A stretch of DNA of 64,000 nt from Dictyostelium firmibasis (GCA_036169595.1 CM069768.1:3900001-3964000); one strand, 5' to 3'. Positions 1 through 12,282 are shown, counted from the first letter of the stretch. Program-made: numbers and translations. Notes: a model not told the origin generated them from the letters alone.

Positions 1-1053
1 AAAATGGATGCTTTAGTAAAAGGGTCATGGGATTTGTCTATGGGATGAGTTTGCAATTCCATAGGTTATTTAAAGTTGAGATTTTTTTTTTTCATATTTT
101 ATTGTATATATTTGTTTTGAGGCCGGATTTGATAGCTATTTTGTTGAGGGCAGTTTTGTCATATTCCATTTTTTGACATTTATTAGGATTTGATGATTGC
201 TTTCCCTTGTTTGGTGTTTGAAGGGTCCAATATGATTTTGAAAATCCATATCCACATGTTATGTAGTATCATGGATATGTAGTTCCTATAGAGTTGGGAT
301 TTATGAAGGTCGAAGTTTATTTTTCTTGTTCAAAAAAAAAAAAAAAAAAAAATAAAAAAAAGTTTGAAAAACAGACTCTAAATGGAGTTTTAACTTTACA
401 CCTGGGTGCAGAAAGTTAAAATTAGGTTGCAGTAAGAGAGCCTTGGTACTTTTGCAAAAACAAATGAAATTTATTCAATTGATATATTATTAAACCAAAA
501 TTTTGGAAAATATTTTTAAAACTTTTTGATGAAAAAAAGAAGTGTTTCTTTTTTTATTAGAGTCCATGTAAAAAAAAAAATAAAAGATTTTTGGTGATGT
601 TTTTGGAAAAGTGAGTCCCACTTCATAATTAGTTTATTTTGCTTATTTTTTTTTTAGAGACACTTCGATTTCATTTTGTTTTTATTTTTTTTTTTTTAAA
701 ATTTTTATTTTGTTTTTAATATATATCTATCAATTTTATTTTTTTTTTATTCATTAAATATTTTAATATACTTATATTTTTTTTATTACTTTATTATATA
801 TATTATTTATTTTTATTTTTATTTTTATTTTTTATTTTTTGTTTTTTATTTTTTATTTTATTTTTTTTTTTGTAAAGTTTGAAATTTTTTATTTTTTATT
901 TTTTTTATTTTTTATGACCCCACACACACACAAGACGAATAGTTAGAATATAGTTGGGTATAATAACAGTAATTGCAATAAAACCAACAATAACAAAATC
1001 AATAGTATTTTTAATAATAATAGTAATAATAATAGTAATAATTTCAATAAAGA
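1..1053. other. Left edge: unassigned sequence, then AT-rich spacer
   Basis: Bases 1 to about 440 are clearly less AT-rich than ordinary Dictyostelium spacer and could be the end of a gene or a degraded mobile element cut by the window edge. On the minus strand about 55 codons stay open near 110-280, but I recognise no domain. A perfect 10-bp hairpin lies at 388-421. Bases 440-1050 are poly-T and poly-A spacer leading into the CHMP7-like gene. No gene is called. Confidence 0.4.
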
Positions 1054-1407
1054 ATGAATAATGACAAAGAAATAAATTCAGAAAAGAGTAAAAGAGCAAT
1101 TAGCCATTTTAGTAATAAAAAAGAAATAAAAAATTCCGATAGAAGGGGAATACTATTTAGTAAATTACCTTCACAACAATTGAACCCCGATAGATATGAT
1201 AATTTAATGACATTTTGGAATAATTCATTAACAGATATTTCAAAATCATGTAATGTTTTAATTTTTACTCCAAAATTATTATCAACATATTTTACTGTTG
1301 AAAATGTTTCTCCAATTTATTTGCCTTTAATATTGGTAGGTTTTTTTTTTTATAACCACAACATCAAACAAAACATATTTTATATCTTTTCCATAAAATA
1401 AATATTC

Positions 1408-1479
<72 letters not shown>

Positions 1480-2655
1480 TAAAAATAAAAATAAAAGAAT
1501 GAAATGATAAAAACAAAATTTATAGTTAAATATGAAGAATATATTAAAGACTATGGATGGTCAAAATGGGTATGGACAAAGGTGGTAGTTCAACCATTTC
1601 AATATTATACAGGATTATCAACAACAAATACAGAAACAGATAAGAATGTTAAATTTATATTACCAGAGATGATAAAAGATAAAGCGGAACAATTATACCA
1701 ACATCAACTAAAGAATATGAACTCAACAACAGATAACATCATTTCATATATTAATTTGGAGAAATCAATAGGTGATTGGTTCATAACAAGAGAGGAATTA
1801 GATCTTTTATTATTAGTATTGGTTAGGGATTCAAAAGCATTGATTTTAACAAACAAATCAAACAAAAGTGGTCTTGAGGAAACAAAAGGTGTTAAATTTG
1901 CATTTGATGGTGAGAAAGTACAACCAATTCAAGAGACTGATTTCGGTATATTAAAATTACAAACAACTTATGAAACTTTAAAACAACAAGAGTCAAAACT
2001 ATTATCTGATATTGAAGAGATATCAAAAACCATTAAAGACTCTGTACGTATTAAACAAAAGAATCATGCATTGTTACAATTGAAAAAGAAGAAACTATTG
2101 GAATCGATACTAGAGAAAAGAGCAACTGCATCAACAAATATTCATGAGATTCTATTTTCAATTGAATCAGCAAAATCTAATAAACAAATCATTGAAACTC
2201 TATGTACTGGTGTTTCCACATTAAAAAAAATCAATGATGAGATTTCAGTCGATCAAGTTGATAGTATCCTTGATGACTATCAAGATGCAATAACAAATCA
2301 AAGAGAAATTGATGATGCAATGAAATCTGGTTTCAACAGTATTGAATCATTATCATCAGCTGATATAGATGAGGATCAATTAGAAAAAGAATTGGATCAA
2401 ATGTTGCAAGATCATTTAGCTCAAGAAAAAGAAGAAAAACAAAAACTAAAAGTAATTGAAAAAGAAAAAGAAAAAGAAAAACAACAACAACAATCACAAT
2501 ATAATCCAAATTTACCAATTCCATTAAAATCTGAAGAAGATGAATTATTAAAAGAATTAGAATCATTATCAGTTTCATCAAGTCTATTACCATCAAATCA
2601 GAAACAATCAAAAGAAGAAGAAGAAAATAAACAAAAAATTGGTGAATTAATTTAA
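1054..2655 (+). CDS. chmp7: CHMP7-like ESCRT-III protein
   Basis: The predicted product is a 479-residue ESCRT-III family protein that in other eukaryotes works in endosomal sorting and nuclear-envelope sealing. Two exons fit: 1054-1335 and 1498-2655, joined in phase 0 across an intron with a GTAGGT donor and a TAA-trinucleotide run. The N-terminal half, including WSKWVWTKVVVQPFQYYTG, resembles the winged-helix part of CHMP7. The C-terminal half (about residues 240-420) is a charged Snf7-type helical region, containing for example ILLFSIESAKSNKQ-like and DQVDSILDDYQDAI segments, followed by an acidic tail with Gln and Lys/Glu runs. The start is the first ATG after an upstream A-rich stretch. 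The Snf7 assignment is strong; choosing CHMP7 over other CHMPs rests on the long N-terminal extension. Confidence 0.82.
1408..1476. repeat. TAA trinucleotide tract in the chmp7 intron
   Basis: An almost pure TAA run of about 23 units fills the middle of the only intron of the CHMP7-like gene. It is non-coding here, but it is the same repeat class that encodes Asn tracts elsewhere in the window. Confidence 0.9.
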
Positions 2656-2705
2656 AAATTTTAAATTATTTACATATTTTTTTATTTTTTATTTTTATTT
2701 TTATT

Positions 2706-4260
2706 TTAATCTAATTTATTTAATAATTTTTTTGAAGATTTTAAATAATTTGATAAAATTGACCAAGGTGATAATTTTTTAATGATTAAAAACATTGAAG
2801 AAAAGAAATAAATATATCTTATCAATGAGATGATTTGAAAGTTTTGAGAGATGATTGAACTATTTGATTCTAAATAGAGTGTATAGATGATAAATGACCA
2901 TAATCTTGAATGTTCTAATAGTATTGCATACCATTTTCTATCGAAAATTGCACCAAATGAAGTTAAACCCATATAAACGAAAATAAAAGAACATGTTACA
3001 TTTGCAGAACCGATTTTATCTTCGAATAGAGAACGTAATGATAATGCTAAAAATGATGATAGGAAATAATGAATAAACAAATAAATATTTAAAGATGTCG
3101 ATAATGATGGTTTAATACGTTCTTTTTCATCTTTTTCAGTTGGTATTGGTATTGTTGATAGATCTCCAATTCTATTAGTATCACCTTTCTTCCAACCTGG
3201 TCCGTAGAAAATGGATTTTAACTTTTCTTTAATAGAAGAGTATTGTTTTTGTTTATCATAAATATCAAACCAATGATGAATTTGTGACCATGTTGGATCA
3301 TTTGATTCGAATTGATGTACTAATCCATAGTAAACACGTTCATTTTCAATATCTTCCTCTTGGAATGTTCCAAATATTCTATCCCAAATTATTAATGTTC
3401 CAGCATAGTTTTTATCTAAATATTTTGGATTACGACCATGATGAACTCTATGATGTGATGGTGTATTCATTATAAACTCAATTGGCCATGGTAATTTACC
3501 AATTAATTGAGTATGTATCCAAAATTGATTTATAGTATTAAATTGTTTATGAAATACATAAATACCTGGTGGAATAAAAAATCCAATTGGTAAAAATAAA
3601 ATCCATGAAAAATACATTTGAAATATACTCTGTCTCAATGCTGTTGTTAAATTATATTTATCACTTGAATGATGCGTAACATGTGTTGCCCACATAAAAT
3701 TAATTTCATGTGCAAATCTATGAAACCCTAAATAAATAAATAAATAAATAAATTCATAATGAAAATGTTTTTAATATGAATTTATTTATTTATTTATTTT
3801 AATTTTATTATTGTTATTTACTTACAATAATATACAAAATCAACAGCCAATAAACAAATTATCCAAGCAATTATTGAAGATTCAAATACATCAAAAAATC
3901 TATAATGTTTATATATATATACAGCACCAACAAATTCTATAGATGATAAAATTGTATAGGGTACAATTCTTTCCAAAACAACTGTTGATATACCAGTACC
4001 CATACTACTTAATGAATCACTAAGGGAATAATAATTCTTCTTCTTTTTAAAAAATACATTTATAACAAATTCAAGTAATATTGACAATATAAACAATGGA
4101 ATAAAGTCTGCTATATAATCATGAAAATAAACATCATCATCTAATAATGTAAATTCTACCTATTGATATTTATTTATTTATATAATAGGAATTAATTATT
4201 AAAAAATATTTTTTTTTTTGGAATTTTTAGATTTTTGGATTTTTTTTAATTCCATACCAT
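2706..4260 (-). CDS. Alkylglycerol monooxygenase-like (AGMO/TMEM195) fatty acid hydroxylase
   Basis: This is a predicted integral membrane di-iron hydroxylase that in animals cleaves ether lipids using tetrahydrobiopterin. Exons on the minus strand are 4260-4258 (the ATG alone), 4159-3826 and 3727-2706, giving 452 residues; human AGMO has 445. The second junction rebuilds a Trp in VYYWFHRFAHE. The three His boxes of the fatty-acid-hydroxylase superfamily are present: HRFAHE, THVTHH and SHHRVHH, together with the family phrase YNLTTALRQS. Several hydrophobic segments lie on both sides. The ATG-only first exon is inferred, because an in-frame stop sits directly before the acceptor at 4160 and ATG followed by GTATGG lies 100 bp upstream after an A-rich context. 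The catalytic part is secure; the first exon is moderately so. Confidence 0.85.
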
Positions 4261-5460
4261 TTTTTTTTTCTTTTTTTTTTTTTAAAAAAAAAAAAAAAAG
4301 TTTACAAATAAATATATATTATAAATAAACTTATTTTTTTTAATGAAAAGATAAAGTTTCGAATTTTTTTTTTTTTTTTTTATTGCAATTAAAAAAAATT
4401 TAAAAAAAAATGGGGTTTTAATGTTTAATTATTTTCAATAAAAAAAATAAAAAAAAAAATAAAAAAAAATATAAAAAAAATAAAAAAAATAAAAAAAAAA
4501 TATCTTTTTTATTTTTTTCACAAATTACAATAAAAAAAAAATCAATAACCAGCGTGTTATTATGTTATATTAGGTTATTAAAAGTGGTATTATTGCGATG
4601 AGCTAAGAGACAGAGTTTTTATTTTTTTTTAAAAAAAATAATGTGTCTATCTCTCTCTCTCTCTCCCCTCAATAAAAAAGAAATTTATACCACCACGCCC
4701 CAAAAGAAATAAAAGTTTTTTTCTATTTCTATCAAATTATAATTAAATTTAAATTTCCTACTCTAGGAAATAATTGCGAAATAATCTGTTTGATATCACC
4801 AATTTATTGTTGATGAATTGATACAAAGATATTTCGGTTATTTAAAAAAAAAAAAAACAAAAAAAAAAAAAAAAAAAAAATTTAGCAAAGAGAAAATCAT
4901 TATTTTTCAATTATATTTTTTTTTAGCACTATACTATATATACTAAAGTGAAATAATAAAAAATATTGAAACCAACTACTCAAAAATAAATAAAAAATAA
5001 AAAAATAAAAAAAAAGAATTGAACAATACTATTGTTATTTTTGTGTAAATAAAGTAATAAATATTTTATTATTAAATAATATTAATAATAAAAATAAAAA
5101 ATAATGAATGTTTTATTATTATTATAAAATATGCAAATACCAAAATTTGGTGTTTTTCTATTTTTAATATTTTAAATTTTATTTTTATTTTTATTTTTAT
5201 TTTTATTTTTATTTTTTATTCCTTTTAAAATTTAACTTTAAAAAAAAAAAATAATGATTCAAAGAAAAGCAAAGAGTATTGTTGAAGAAAAAAAAAAAAA
5301 AAAAACAATAAAAATCTGATTTGAGCACATTTTTCACAAATATTAGGTATGCTATTATTAATGTTAGTGATCCAATTTCATGTATAATCATTTTTTTAAA
5401 ATCAAGATCCAGTTGAAAATATATATATATATATTTATGTATATATATTATTGGTAAAGT
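4261..5460. other. AT-rich intergenic region without a recognised gene
   Basis: About 1.2 kb is dominated by A and T runs, short CT microsatellite (4642-4665) and interrupted TTTTA-type repeats (5170-5220). I see no open frame with codon bias, no tRNA and no structured RNA. It presumably holds the upstream region of the AGMO-like gene and the remains of the 3' flank of the hspG pseudogene. Confidence 0.6.
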
Positions 5461-5645
5461 TTTTCTTGTTGGTTGTGATAGTTAATAAACCATTTTTCAA
5501 ATTGAGTATCGATTGAATCCAATTCATATAAAACTTTTGTTAAATCTAAATGTCTCTTAAAATTACCAAATTATCTCTGAAATAAACTTTTTATCAGTGG
5601 TTTTGGTTTTATTTTCATCTTGTTTATTATCTGTAGTTGTGATAG

Positions 5646-5704
<59 letters not shown>

Positions 5705-6039
5705 ATCTATGATTTTGGTTTAACATCTTCTTCAAATTCTTCAATTGATGGTTCATCTTCTTTGTTATTCATAATTGTTGTTGCTGTTTAAATGTATTCT
5801 TTTTCTTTTCACCTTGAATGATGAGTATTGAATCTTTAATATTAATATCGATATCATTCTTTGAAATACCTGCCAACTCTGTTTCAATGATTAATTTATC
5901 ATATGTTATCGTTACATCCATTGATGGTATTGTGTTGATATTGTTTGTATTTGTTAATTAATTGAATAATTTTTTTACAAATTTCCAAAATATTATTATT
6001 ATTATTAATTGTATTTGCAGTATCAAAGAGTGTTTCCAT
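5461..6039 (-). pseudogene. Broken copy of an hspG small heat-shock gene
   Basis: This stretch aligns along its whole length with the intact hspG-type gene at 12283-12888 on the same strand. Reading from an ATG at 6039, the first 16 residues resemble the intact protein, but the frame is lost before the conserved IPSMDVT segment. That segment and the beta-strand region through [11 protein letters not shown] are still readable in another frame. A stop follows where the intact gene has a Gln run, a second stop follows the VKPKS segment, and a one-base insertion hits the C-terminal NGLLTITIN region. A TTG run at 5643-5703 replaces a Thr/Ala stretch. At least four lesions make a functional product unlikely. 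Confidence 0.85.
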
Positions 6040-7003
6040 TTTTATTAATTTATTTATTTTTAAATATATTATCTGTTTGGTTTATTTATTGTTTTATTTA
6101 TTTATATTAATATATATTAAATGAATTCTTTTTTTTTTTTCTTTTTTTTTTTTTCTTATTCATTTTAAAAGAATCCATTTGAATTATTATATAAAAAAAC
6201 ACCAAAGCTTTCAATTCCTTTTTCAGAAGGAGCAAGCCAACACTTCAAAATATATAATATAGATTTACTTTTTCATACATTCAAAAAGTTTTTGGGTAAA
6301 GATTTTAAAAAAGGAAACGATGACATTACACACATCATCAAAAACCTTTTGAATGATTTGGCTGGTTGAGACCGGTCAAGTAATTTTTCACCTGGTTGAT
6401 GATTTGTATATTGGATTGAATGAAATTTATTAATTGCAACCAATCCAATTCAAATATCATCCAATTCAAAAGATATTTAAAAGGTTTTTTATGACATCAC
6501 ACACATCAGATAGATTTTATGAATTATTGTTTTTGTTAATAATTGAAATCCAAAAAAAACTCACAAAAAAAAAAAAAAAATGGGAATGAAAAATAATTTT
6601 TTTTTTTTTTTATTTTATTATTATTTTAATTTTTTAAATATTTAATATTTTAAATTATTATATTGGCAATTAAAATTTCTATTTTTTTATTTTTATTTTT
6701 TATTTTTTATTATGATTCTTAAAAAATATTTAGCCCCAAAAAAAATCTAATAATTTGTATCAGTTAAACATTGGCACGAATTAATTAATTTTTTTTTTTT
6801 TTTTTGATTGTTTTGTTTGTGATTAAAAAAAAAAAAAAAAAATTAATTCGTGCCTATGTTGACACGAATCATTGGATTTTTTTTGTAAAAAAATCTTTTC
6901 AAAATCGATTATTTTTCATGAAAACGGGGCGAATAAAGGCACCAATCTCAAATTTTTCTAAAAAAAATCCTTTTCGATGGGTGCGTGTGTTGTGTTTTTG
7001 TAG

Positions 7004-7042
<39 letters not shown>

Positions 7043-7122
7043 TTTTTTTGTTGAACAACAAAATATTTGTTTTTTTATTTCTTTTTTTTTTTTGGGTTTT
7101 TGACATTTCTGAATTTAAAAAA
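6040..7122. other. Promoter side of hspG pseudogene with an orphan open segment and an inverted repeat
   Basis: Bases 6172-6369 stay open on the plus strand for 65 codons without an ATG (it reads NPFELLYKKTPKLSIPF and onward). This has the look of a displaced coding fragment, but I do not recognise it. An 18-bp direct repeat with one mismatch occurs at 6320-6337 and 6491-6508. Bases 6512-6534 match 22 of 23 positions of 13102-13124 upstream of the intact hspG gene. A 14-bp perfect inverted repeat bounds 6773-6854. The rest is homopolymer-rich spacer before the next gene. Confidence 0.5.
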
Positions 7123-7964
7123 ATGATTCTTCATAATTGTGCATTCCGACTTCTTTTAATATTTTCAATATTTTTAGGTTATTGTTTTTCTGTTAACCCT
7201 GTTTCCAATGAATATAATTGCTTGGTTAACTTGGTCGAGAATTTTAATCTTTTAAAATTCACAAAAGATAATTCAACAGGAGGGTACATTAATATATGTT
7301 CAACCACCGATATTGTTTGTTATGGAAATTATATTTCAAAGTAAGTTTATTTGTTTTTATTTGTTTGTTTTTATTTATTTGTTTTTATTTATTTATTTAA
7401 AAAAAAAAAAAAAAAAAAACAATAAATTTCAATAAAAAAAAGTAAAAAAATTACTTGACTTATCTATTGAAAAAAAGAAATAAATTAAAATAATATTATT
7501 TTATATATTTTTTTTATATTTTTTTTTGTATTTTTTTTTTTTTTTTTTTTTCTTAACAAATTTTTTTTGTTTTTTTCACTTTTTTTTTTTTCACCAAACT
7601 AATTTAAAGAAATATGGAGATGGTTATTAATTTTTTAATTTTTTATAAATCAGATTGGTTTTAAATGGTGGTGGGTCAGAAAATATATTATCGCCCTCTA
7701 ATTTTTCAGATTGTTTCCCTATGATGACCGAATTGTATGTTTTTTAAGCACTTTTTTTTTCCTTAAGTTATTTTTTCACTAATAGTAATAATAATAACAA
7801 AATTTTATGGTTAAAGAGTGGTGAATAATTTAAAAGTATCGCCCGATTTTATTTATTATAAATATTCAAATACTCAAACTATAAGGTATTCAAATATCAC
7901 TGGTATAGTAGGTGGAATCACCCAGCCACTGCCACCATATAGAGTAATGTAAATATTTACATTA

Positions 7965-8012
<48 letters not shown>

Positions 8013-11004
8013 TACCCTTATTTTTTTTAAAATAAAAAAAGTCAAATATTTTCAAATGATTTTAAAGATACAACATTCAGAATGGAATTTATTAACAAAC
8101 AAACATACTCGCTTGATTTTCAAAATGGACCATATCTTTACCTAAACTCTGATGGAGCAAATCTTGATAGAGCATCAATTTTAGCAAATTTTAATATATA
8201 TGCTCATAATTTAGTAGATTTGTCAAATTATAAATCATTTTCGACTGTTCAATTATTATTTTCTTCAACATTTAATTACTCAACAACACCACATATAAAG
8301 ACTATTACCACCAATCAGTTAATTATATATGATGATATCAACCCAGGTACTATTGATATTGATCAATTTTTGTTTGATGATACAAGAATAAACTACTTTT
8401 CTCTTGCTTCTAAATTGAAATCTCCTTCACAATATATTGATATGGCATCATTTAAAAATCATACCTATTCTACTTTTAGTTTATATCCAGGACCTTTGTT
8501 TCATATTAATGGTTCCATTCCATTAATTCCTCCAAAGAATCTTCAATTAAGTTTCTTTAGTGGAAACTTGACTGTTTTTCCAAACAATCTCCAATTAAGT
8601 CAATATGTTACAACCAATTTCCAAAATTCAATAAAAACCTCTCAATTTCCAAAATTTTTAGGTTCTGGTGGTTCTTATGATTTTAGAGGTTCTAGTTATA
8701 CTGGTACAATCGATGAATCATGGTGTACAACTGAGATAGCTATTTCTCCAGGAAATTTAACAGGGTATGAATGAAAAACTTTTTTTAAAATTTTTTTTTT
8801 ATTATTTTCATTAACTCCTTTAATTAACATTTAGAGAAATCCCATCCTGTTATGCCTGTTATTTTAATGTAACATCAATTAAAAGCTATTCAAAATTAAC
8901 AGCAAAATCAATGGCACAAAGATTTTATGGCAATAATTTTTCAAATTACAATATAAAATCATGTACAACATTTAGACCAAGAGTGGAGTTAATCAATGAT
9001 GGTGTTTTCAATAAAGTTATGGTAACTGGTAATGATATTGGGTTCGATGTTTCATTATGGATGATCAATTCAACAATCCAATTAAATAGTACAACATATG
9101 TTATTAATGAAAACGGTAAAAACTATACAGCAACAATGGTTGGTGATTCAGTAAATTTAAAAGATGTTGAATATTTCTCGGTTTTATTCACAATTCCAAA
9201 TAATGTACTCTACACATTCCCATCAAATTATAATATACCACCGATTTTAAAATCAGTTTTAGTTAAAAGTTCAGGTAATCAAATTCAAGTTAGTGGTACA
9301 CATTTCTCAAGTTATCTTGAATTTACAAGTCAACAAATCCAAATTGTCAATGTTGGTAATTGTTCAACAATTACAAGTAGCGATTTTTTCGGAGCACAAT
9401 GTACAATGGAAGGTGGTAAACTGTTATCAACCTCAAATTCTACAGTTCCATTATATATAATTACAATCGATAAAGATTCTTTCAATGTAAAGGCGTACAT
9501 AAAGATAGAAGCAAACTTTAATAATGACCAAGTTTGTCCAAATGATTGTTCAACATCAGTTGGTGTAAATTCAATTTGTGATTTAAGTTCAGGTACTTGT
9601 AAATGTTTACCAGGATTTTTTGGTAATGATTGTTTAGGAATTGAATGTAAAGCTCCAGGTTGTTTTGGCAACAGCTATTGTAATACCACCATTGGTCAAT
9701 GTGTTTGTAATTCATCGAGTCAAGGAAGTAATTGTTCATTACCATTCATTCAATGCCCAATCTATAATACACTACCATGTAATGGTGGTTCAAACACTTG
9801 TAATAATCAAACTGGTGTTTGTAATTGTGGTCCATCAAATCAAGGTGATGATTGCTCCCTCCCAGTAATTGAATGCGATCCGTCAGATTGCAATTCTAAC
9901 GGTGTATGTGATAGAATAAAGGGCCAATGTATTTGTAAAGAATATGTTTGGGCAGGTCCAACTTGCTTAATACCATACCATTATATAACATCTGTAATAC
10001 CATCAACAACGAAAGGTGGTGTTGCAAGTTTTATAGGATTCTTCGGTGATATTCATAATAATCTATCGATTACAATTGGTAATTTGCCATGTCTAATTTT
10101 ACATAATTCATCATCAATTATTAATTGTACTGCACCTGCTGGAGTTGGTAATAAAATTGTAATTGTCATTCAAAATAATATTACATATTCGTATGATAAA
10201 TATCAATATATAAATTTAAATAATCAAACTTGTCCTAATAAATGCTCAAATCAAGGTACATGCAATACAACAATAGGTCAATGCAAATGTAATAATGGGT
10301 TCAATGGGGTTGATTGTAGTGGTGTTATCAATACAGGTGGTGTTAATGGCGGAGGAGGTAGTAATAGCGATGGTGATAAAGGAGGTAATGGGAACCCAAC
10401 CACAGATACAGGAGTTGACCCAGGTAGTGGAAACACAACAATTACCAACCAAGAAATTAATTTCCAAATCTTTTTCAAATCATTATATGAAATTGATATC
10501 AATGGCAATATCGTTGAATCATATTCTCTTCAAAATTCTTGGACATCAAATTCAACAAGTGGTGAAAACGAAACTGTTTATACACTATCTCAAACAATTC
10601 GAAATAATTGTACAATAGTTTCAAAAATTGAAGAAATTACAAATAGAAATGGTAAAGAATTCACATTTGCAGATACAACATTTAATTTACAATATGGCTC
10701 AATTAAATTTAGCATAGGAATTTATAATTATAAATATAAAAATAATTTAAACACATTAAAATTAGAATTAGTTTCGTCAGTCGATCAATCGATTTCAGAT
10801 AATAACGAATGCAATAAAAAAGAAACATCATTGGATACAATCAATAATTTAGATGGTGAATCAACTTTCAACTACATTAAAATTTCAAAAAATAATAAAA
10901 TTTTAGAGGGAAGATTCATAAACAAACTAATTTCAGATGGAAAAGCAACATATTTATTAACATCAATGAAACCTGAAAGCAAAGATTCAATTTCAATTTC
11001 ATAA
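7123..11004 (+). CDS. ComC-family secreted protein with EGF-like and IPT/TIG domains; premature stop before TM
   Basis: Five exons fit: 7123-7340, 7654-7734, 7817-7948, 8081-8764 and 8835-11004. All junctions are in phase 2 and give 1094 residues. A signal peptide (MILHNCAFRLLLIFSIFLGYC) begins the protein. About residues 605-740 hold four EGF-like modules, about 745-825 an IPT/TIG-like domain, about 838-870 a fifth EGF module and about 900-1080 the domain typical of the ComC family (EIDINGNIVESYSL). A TAA at 11002-11004 ends translation. However, the same frame continues for 79 residues with YLPHCVNYCVVDPDFSVLL, a transmembrane helix and a basic tail ending at 11244, as in related receptors. 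Either the protein is secreted rather than anchored, or the gene is recently damaged. The first three exons are small, so their junctions are less certain. Confidence 0.75.
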
Positions 11005-11244
11005 TATTTACCACATTGCGTAAATTACTGTGTAGTTGATCCAGATTTCTCGGTTTTATTAAGCTCAGATTTTAAGAATCAATGCGACAACTCAAAAGAC
11101 GAAAGAAAAAGCTATATTATTCCAGTTGCTGTGGTTGTTAGTGTTGTCGGTGTTTCTTCAATTATTGCAGTTAGTTATTTAATTTATCGTAAGAAAGTTG
11201 TTGAAGGTCAACTATTAAAATTAAAAAAAATTAATATGCATTAA
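11005..11244 (+). pseudogene. Orphaned transmembrane tail of the ComC-family gene
   Basis: This segment is in the same frame as the preceding gene and directly follows its TAA. It encodes the membrane-proximal DPDFSVLL motif shared with the related gene at 31874-36883, a hydrophobic helix of about 22 residues (IIPVAVVVSVVGVSSIIAV) and a Lys-rich cytoplasmic tail ending in TAA at 11242-11244. It contains no further lesion, which suggests that the upstream stop is young, is read through, or is a base-calling error. Confidence 0.7.
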
Positions 11245-11245
11245 C

Positions 11246-11285
<40 letters not shown>

Positions 11286-11379
11286 CTTTTTATTTACAAT
11301 TATAATTATAATTTATACATTTAGAAATTAATTATAAAACTATTAATTAATTGATATATTTTTTGAATAATCAAAAAAC
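11245..11379. repeat. Short TAA tract and 3' spacer
   Basis: A TAA/ATA trinucleotide tract begins directly after the tail of the ComC-family gene (11245-11282), followed by AT-rich spacer. Nothing else is visible. Confidence 0.6.
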
Positions 11380-11860
11380 TATGCTTGATTGTTTATCATA
11401 CGGCAACTGATTGTCAAATGTTGAACACTAGATGGGATTAAATACTCTAGTAATAATTGATTAAAACCATCACCAAATGATAGTGATTTAAGAATGAACT
11501 ACCTTAATTAATAGGTCGTTGTGTAATGATGTCTATAATCTCTTTTAAGATATGGACATATTCTTGTAGTTCTATTGTTTGTTGAATTTCAACTAAACGT
11601 TGAGTATGAGAATGAAAAGAACACTCTCATTTATAGAAGATCAATTGATTGGCTGGATGAACTCTTTTCATTGATTAATACATAAACTTGAAGTATATTT
11701 CTAATACTGGTATACCTTTGTACTGCATATAATAGTTTTTGATTACCAATATCAACCAAATTCAATGATCCAATGATTTAAATGGTAATATATAATGGTT
11801 TACTATTAATTGTCATGTGAAATTAGGGACCTATCCTGTTGACTCACTTGTTTCACTTCA
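11380..11860 (-). pseudogene. FNIP-repeat gene remnant
   Basis: Read on the minus strand, about 11390-11510 gives LSFGDGFNQLLLEYLIPSS followed by VQHLTI. This is the hallmark FNIP repeat of a large Dictyostelium family (a SLSFG, FNQ, IPSSV and HLTI pattern). Further 5' on that strand, short open pieces such as QQTIELQEYVHILKEIID and LVDIGNQKLLYAVQRYTS are separated by stops and frame changes. No start codon or continuous frame remains, so this is a degraded gene copy. The FNIP match is clear; the identity of the rest is not. Confidence 0.65.
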
Positions 11861-11873
11861 AACACATTAATTT

Positions 11874-12006
11874 TTTTTTTTTTATTCCTTTTATGTATTA
11901 ATTAAATTTTTTTTTTTTTTTTTTTTGAAGATATTTTTTTAAAATTTTTTTATTTCAAAAAAGTAAACTCCAAAATTCTTTTATACATAAAAGGAATAAA
12001 AAAAAA
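11874..12006. repeat. Inverted repeat, at least 18 bp arms
   Basis: TTTATTCCTTTTATGTAT at 11881-11898 is exactly complementary to ATACATAAAAGGAATAAA at 11983-12000, and the flanking T and A runs extend the pairing. The arms are about 85 bp apart. It lies between the FNIP fossil and the 3' end of the hspG gene and could be a foldback or the ends of a small lost element. Confidence 0.75.
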
Positions 12007-12282
12007 GAGAAAAACGAATTTTTTTTTTTTTTTATTTTTTTTTTTTTTTAATCGATCTAAAAGTTTTAACAATGTCAAAAATAAATTAAATTTAATTTAT
12101 TTAATAAACATCATTAACATTAATAAAAAAAGTAATAAATAATTAAAAAAAAAAATTAATTTGCAAAAATTTGTGCTATTTTATTTAAGAGAATTTTTGA
12201 AAAATGATTATTTAAAAGTATTATAGAAAAATATTAATTTATTATATTATACATATTCATACTAAGTCTAGAAAGACCTAAT

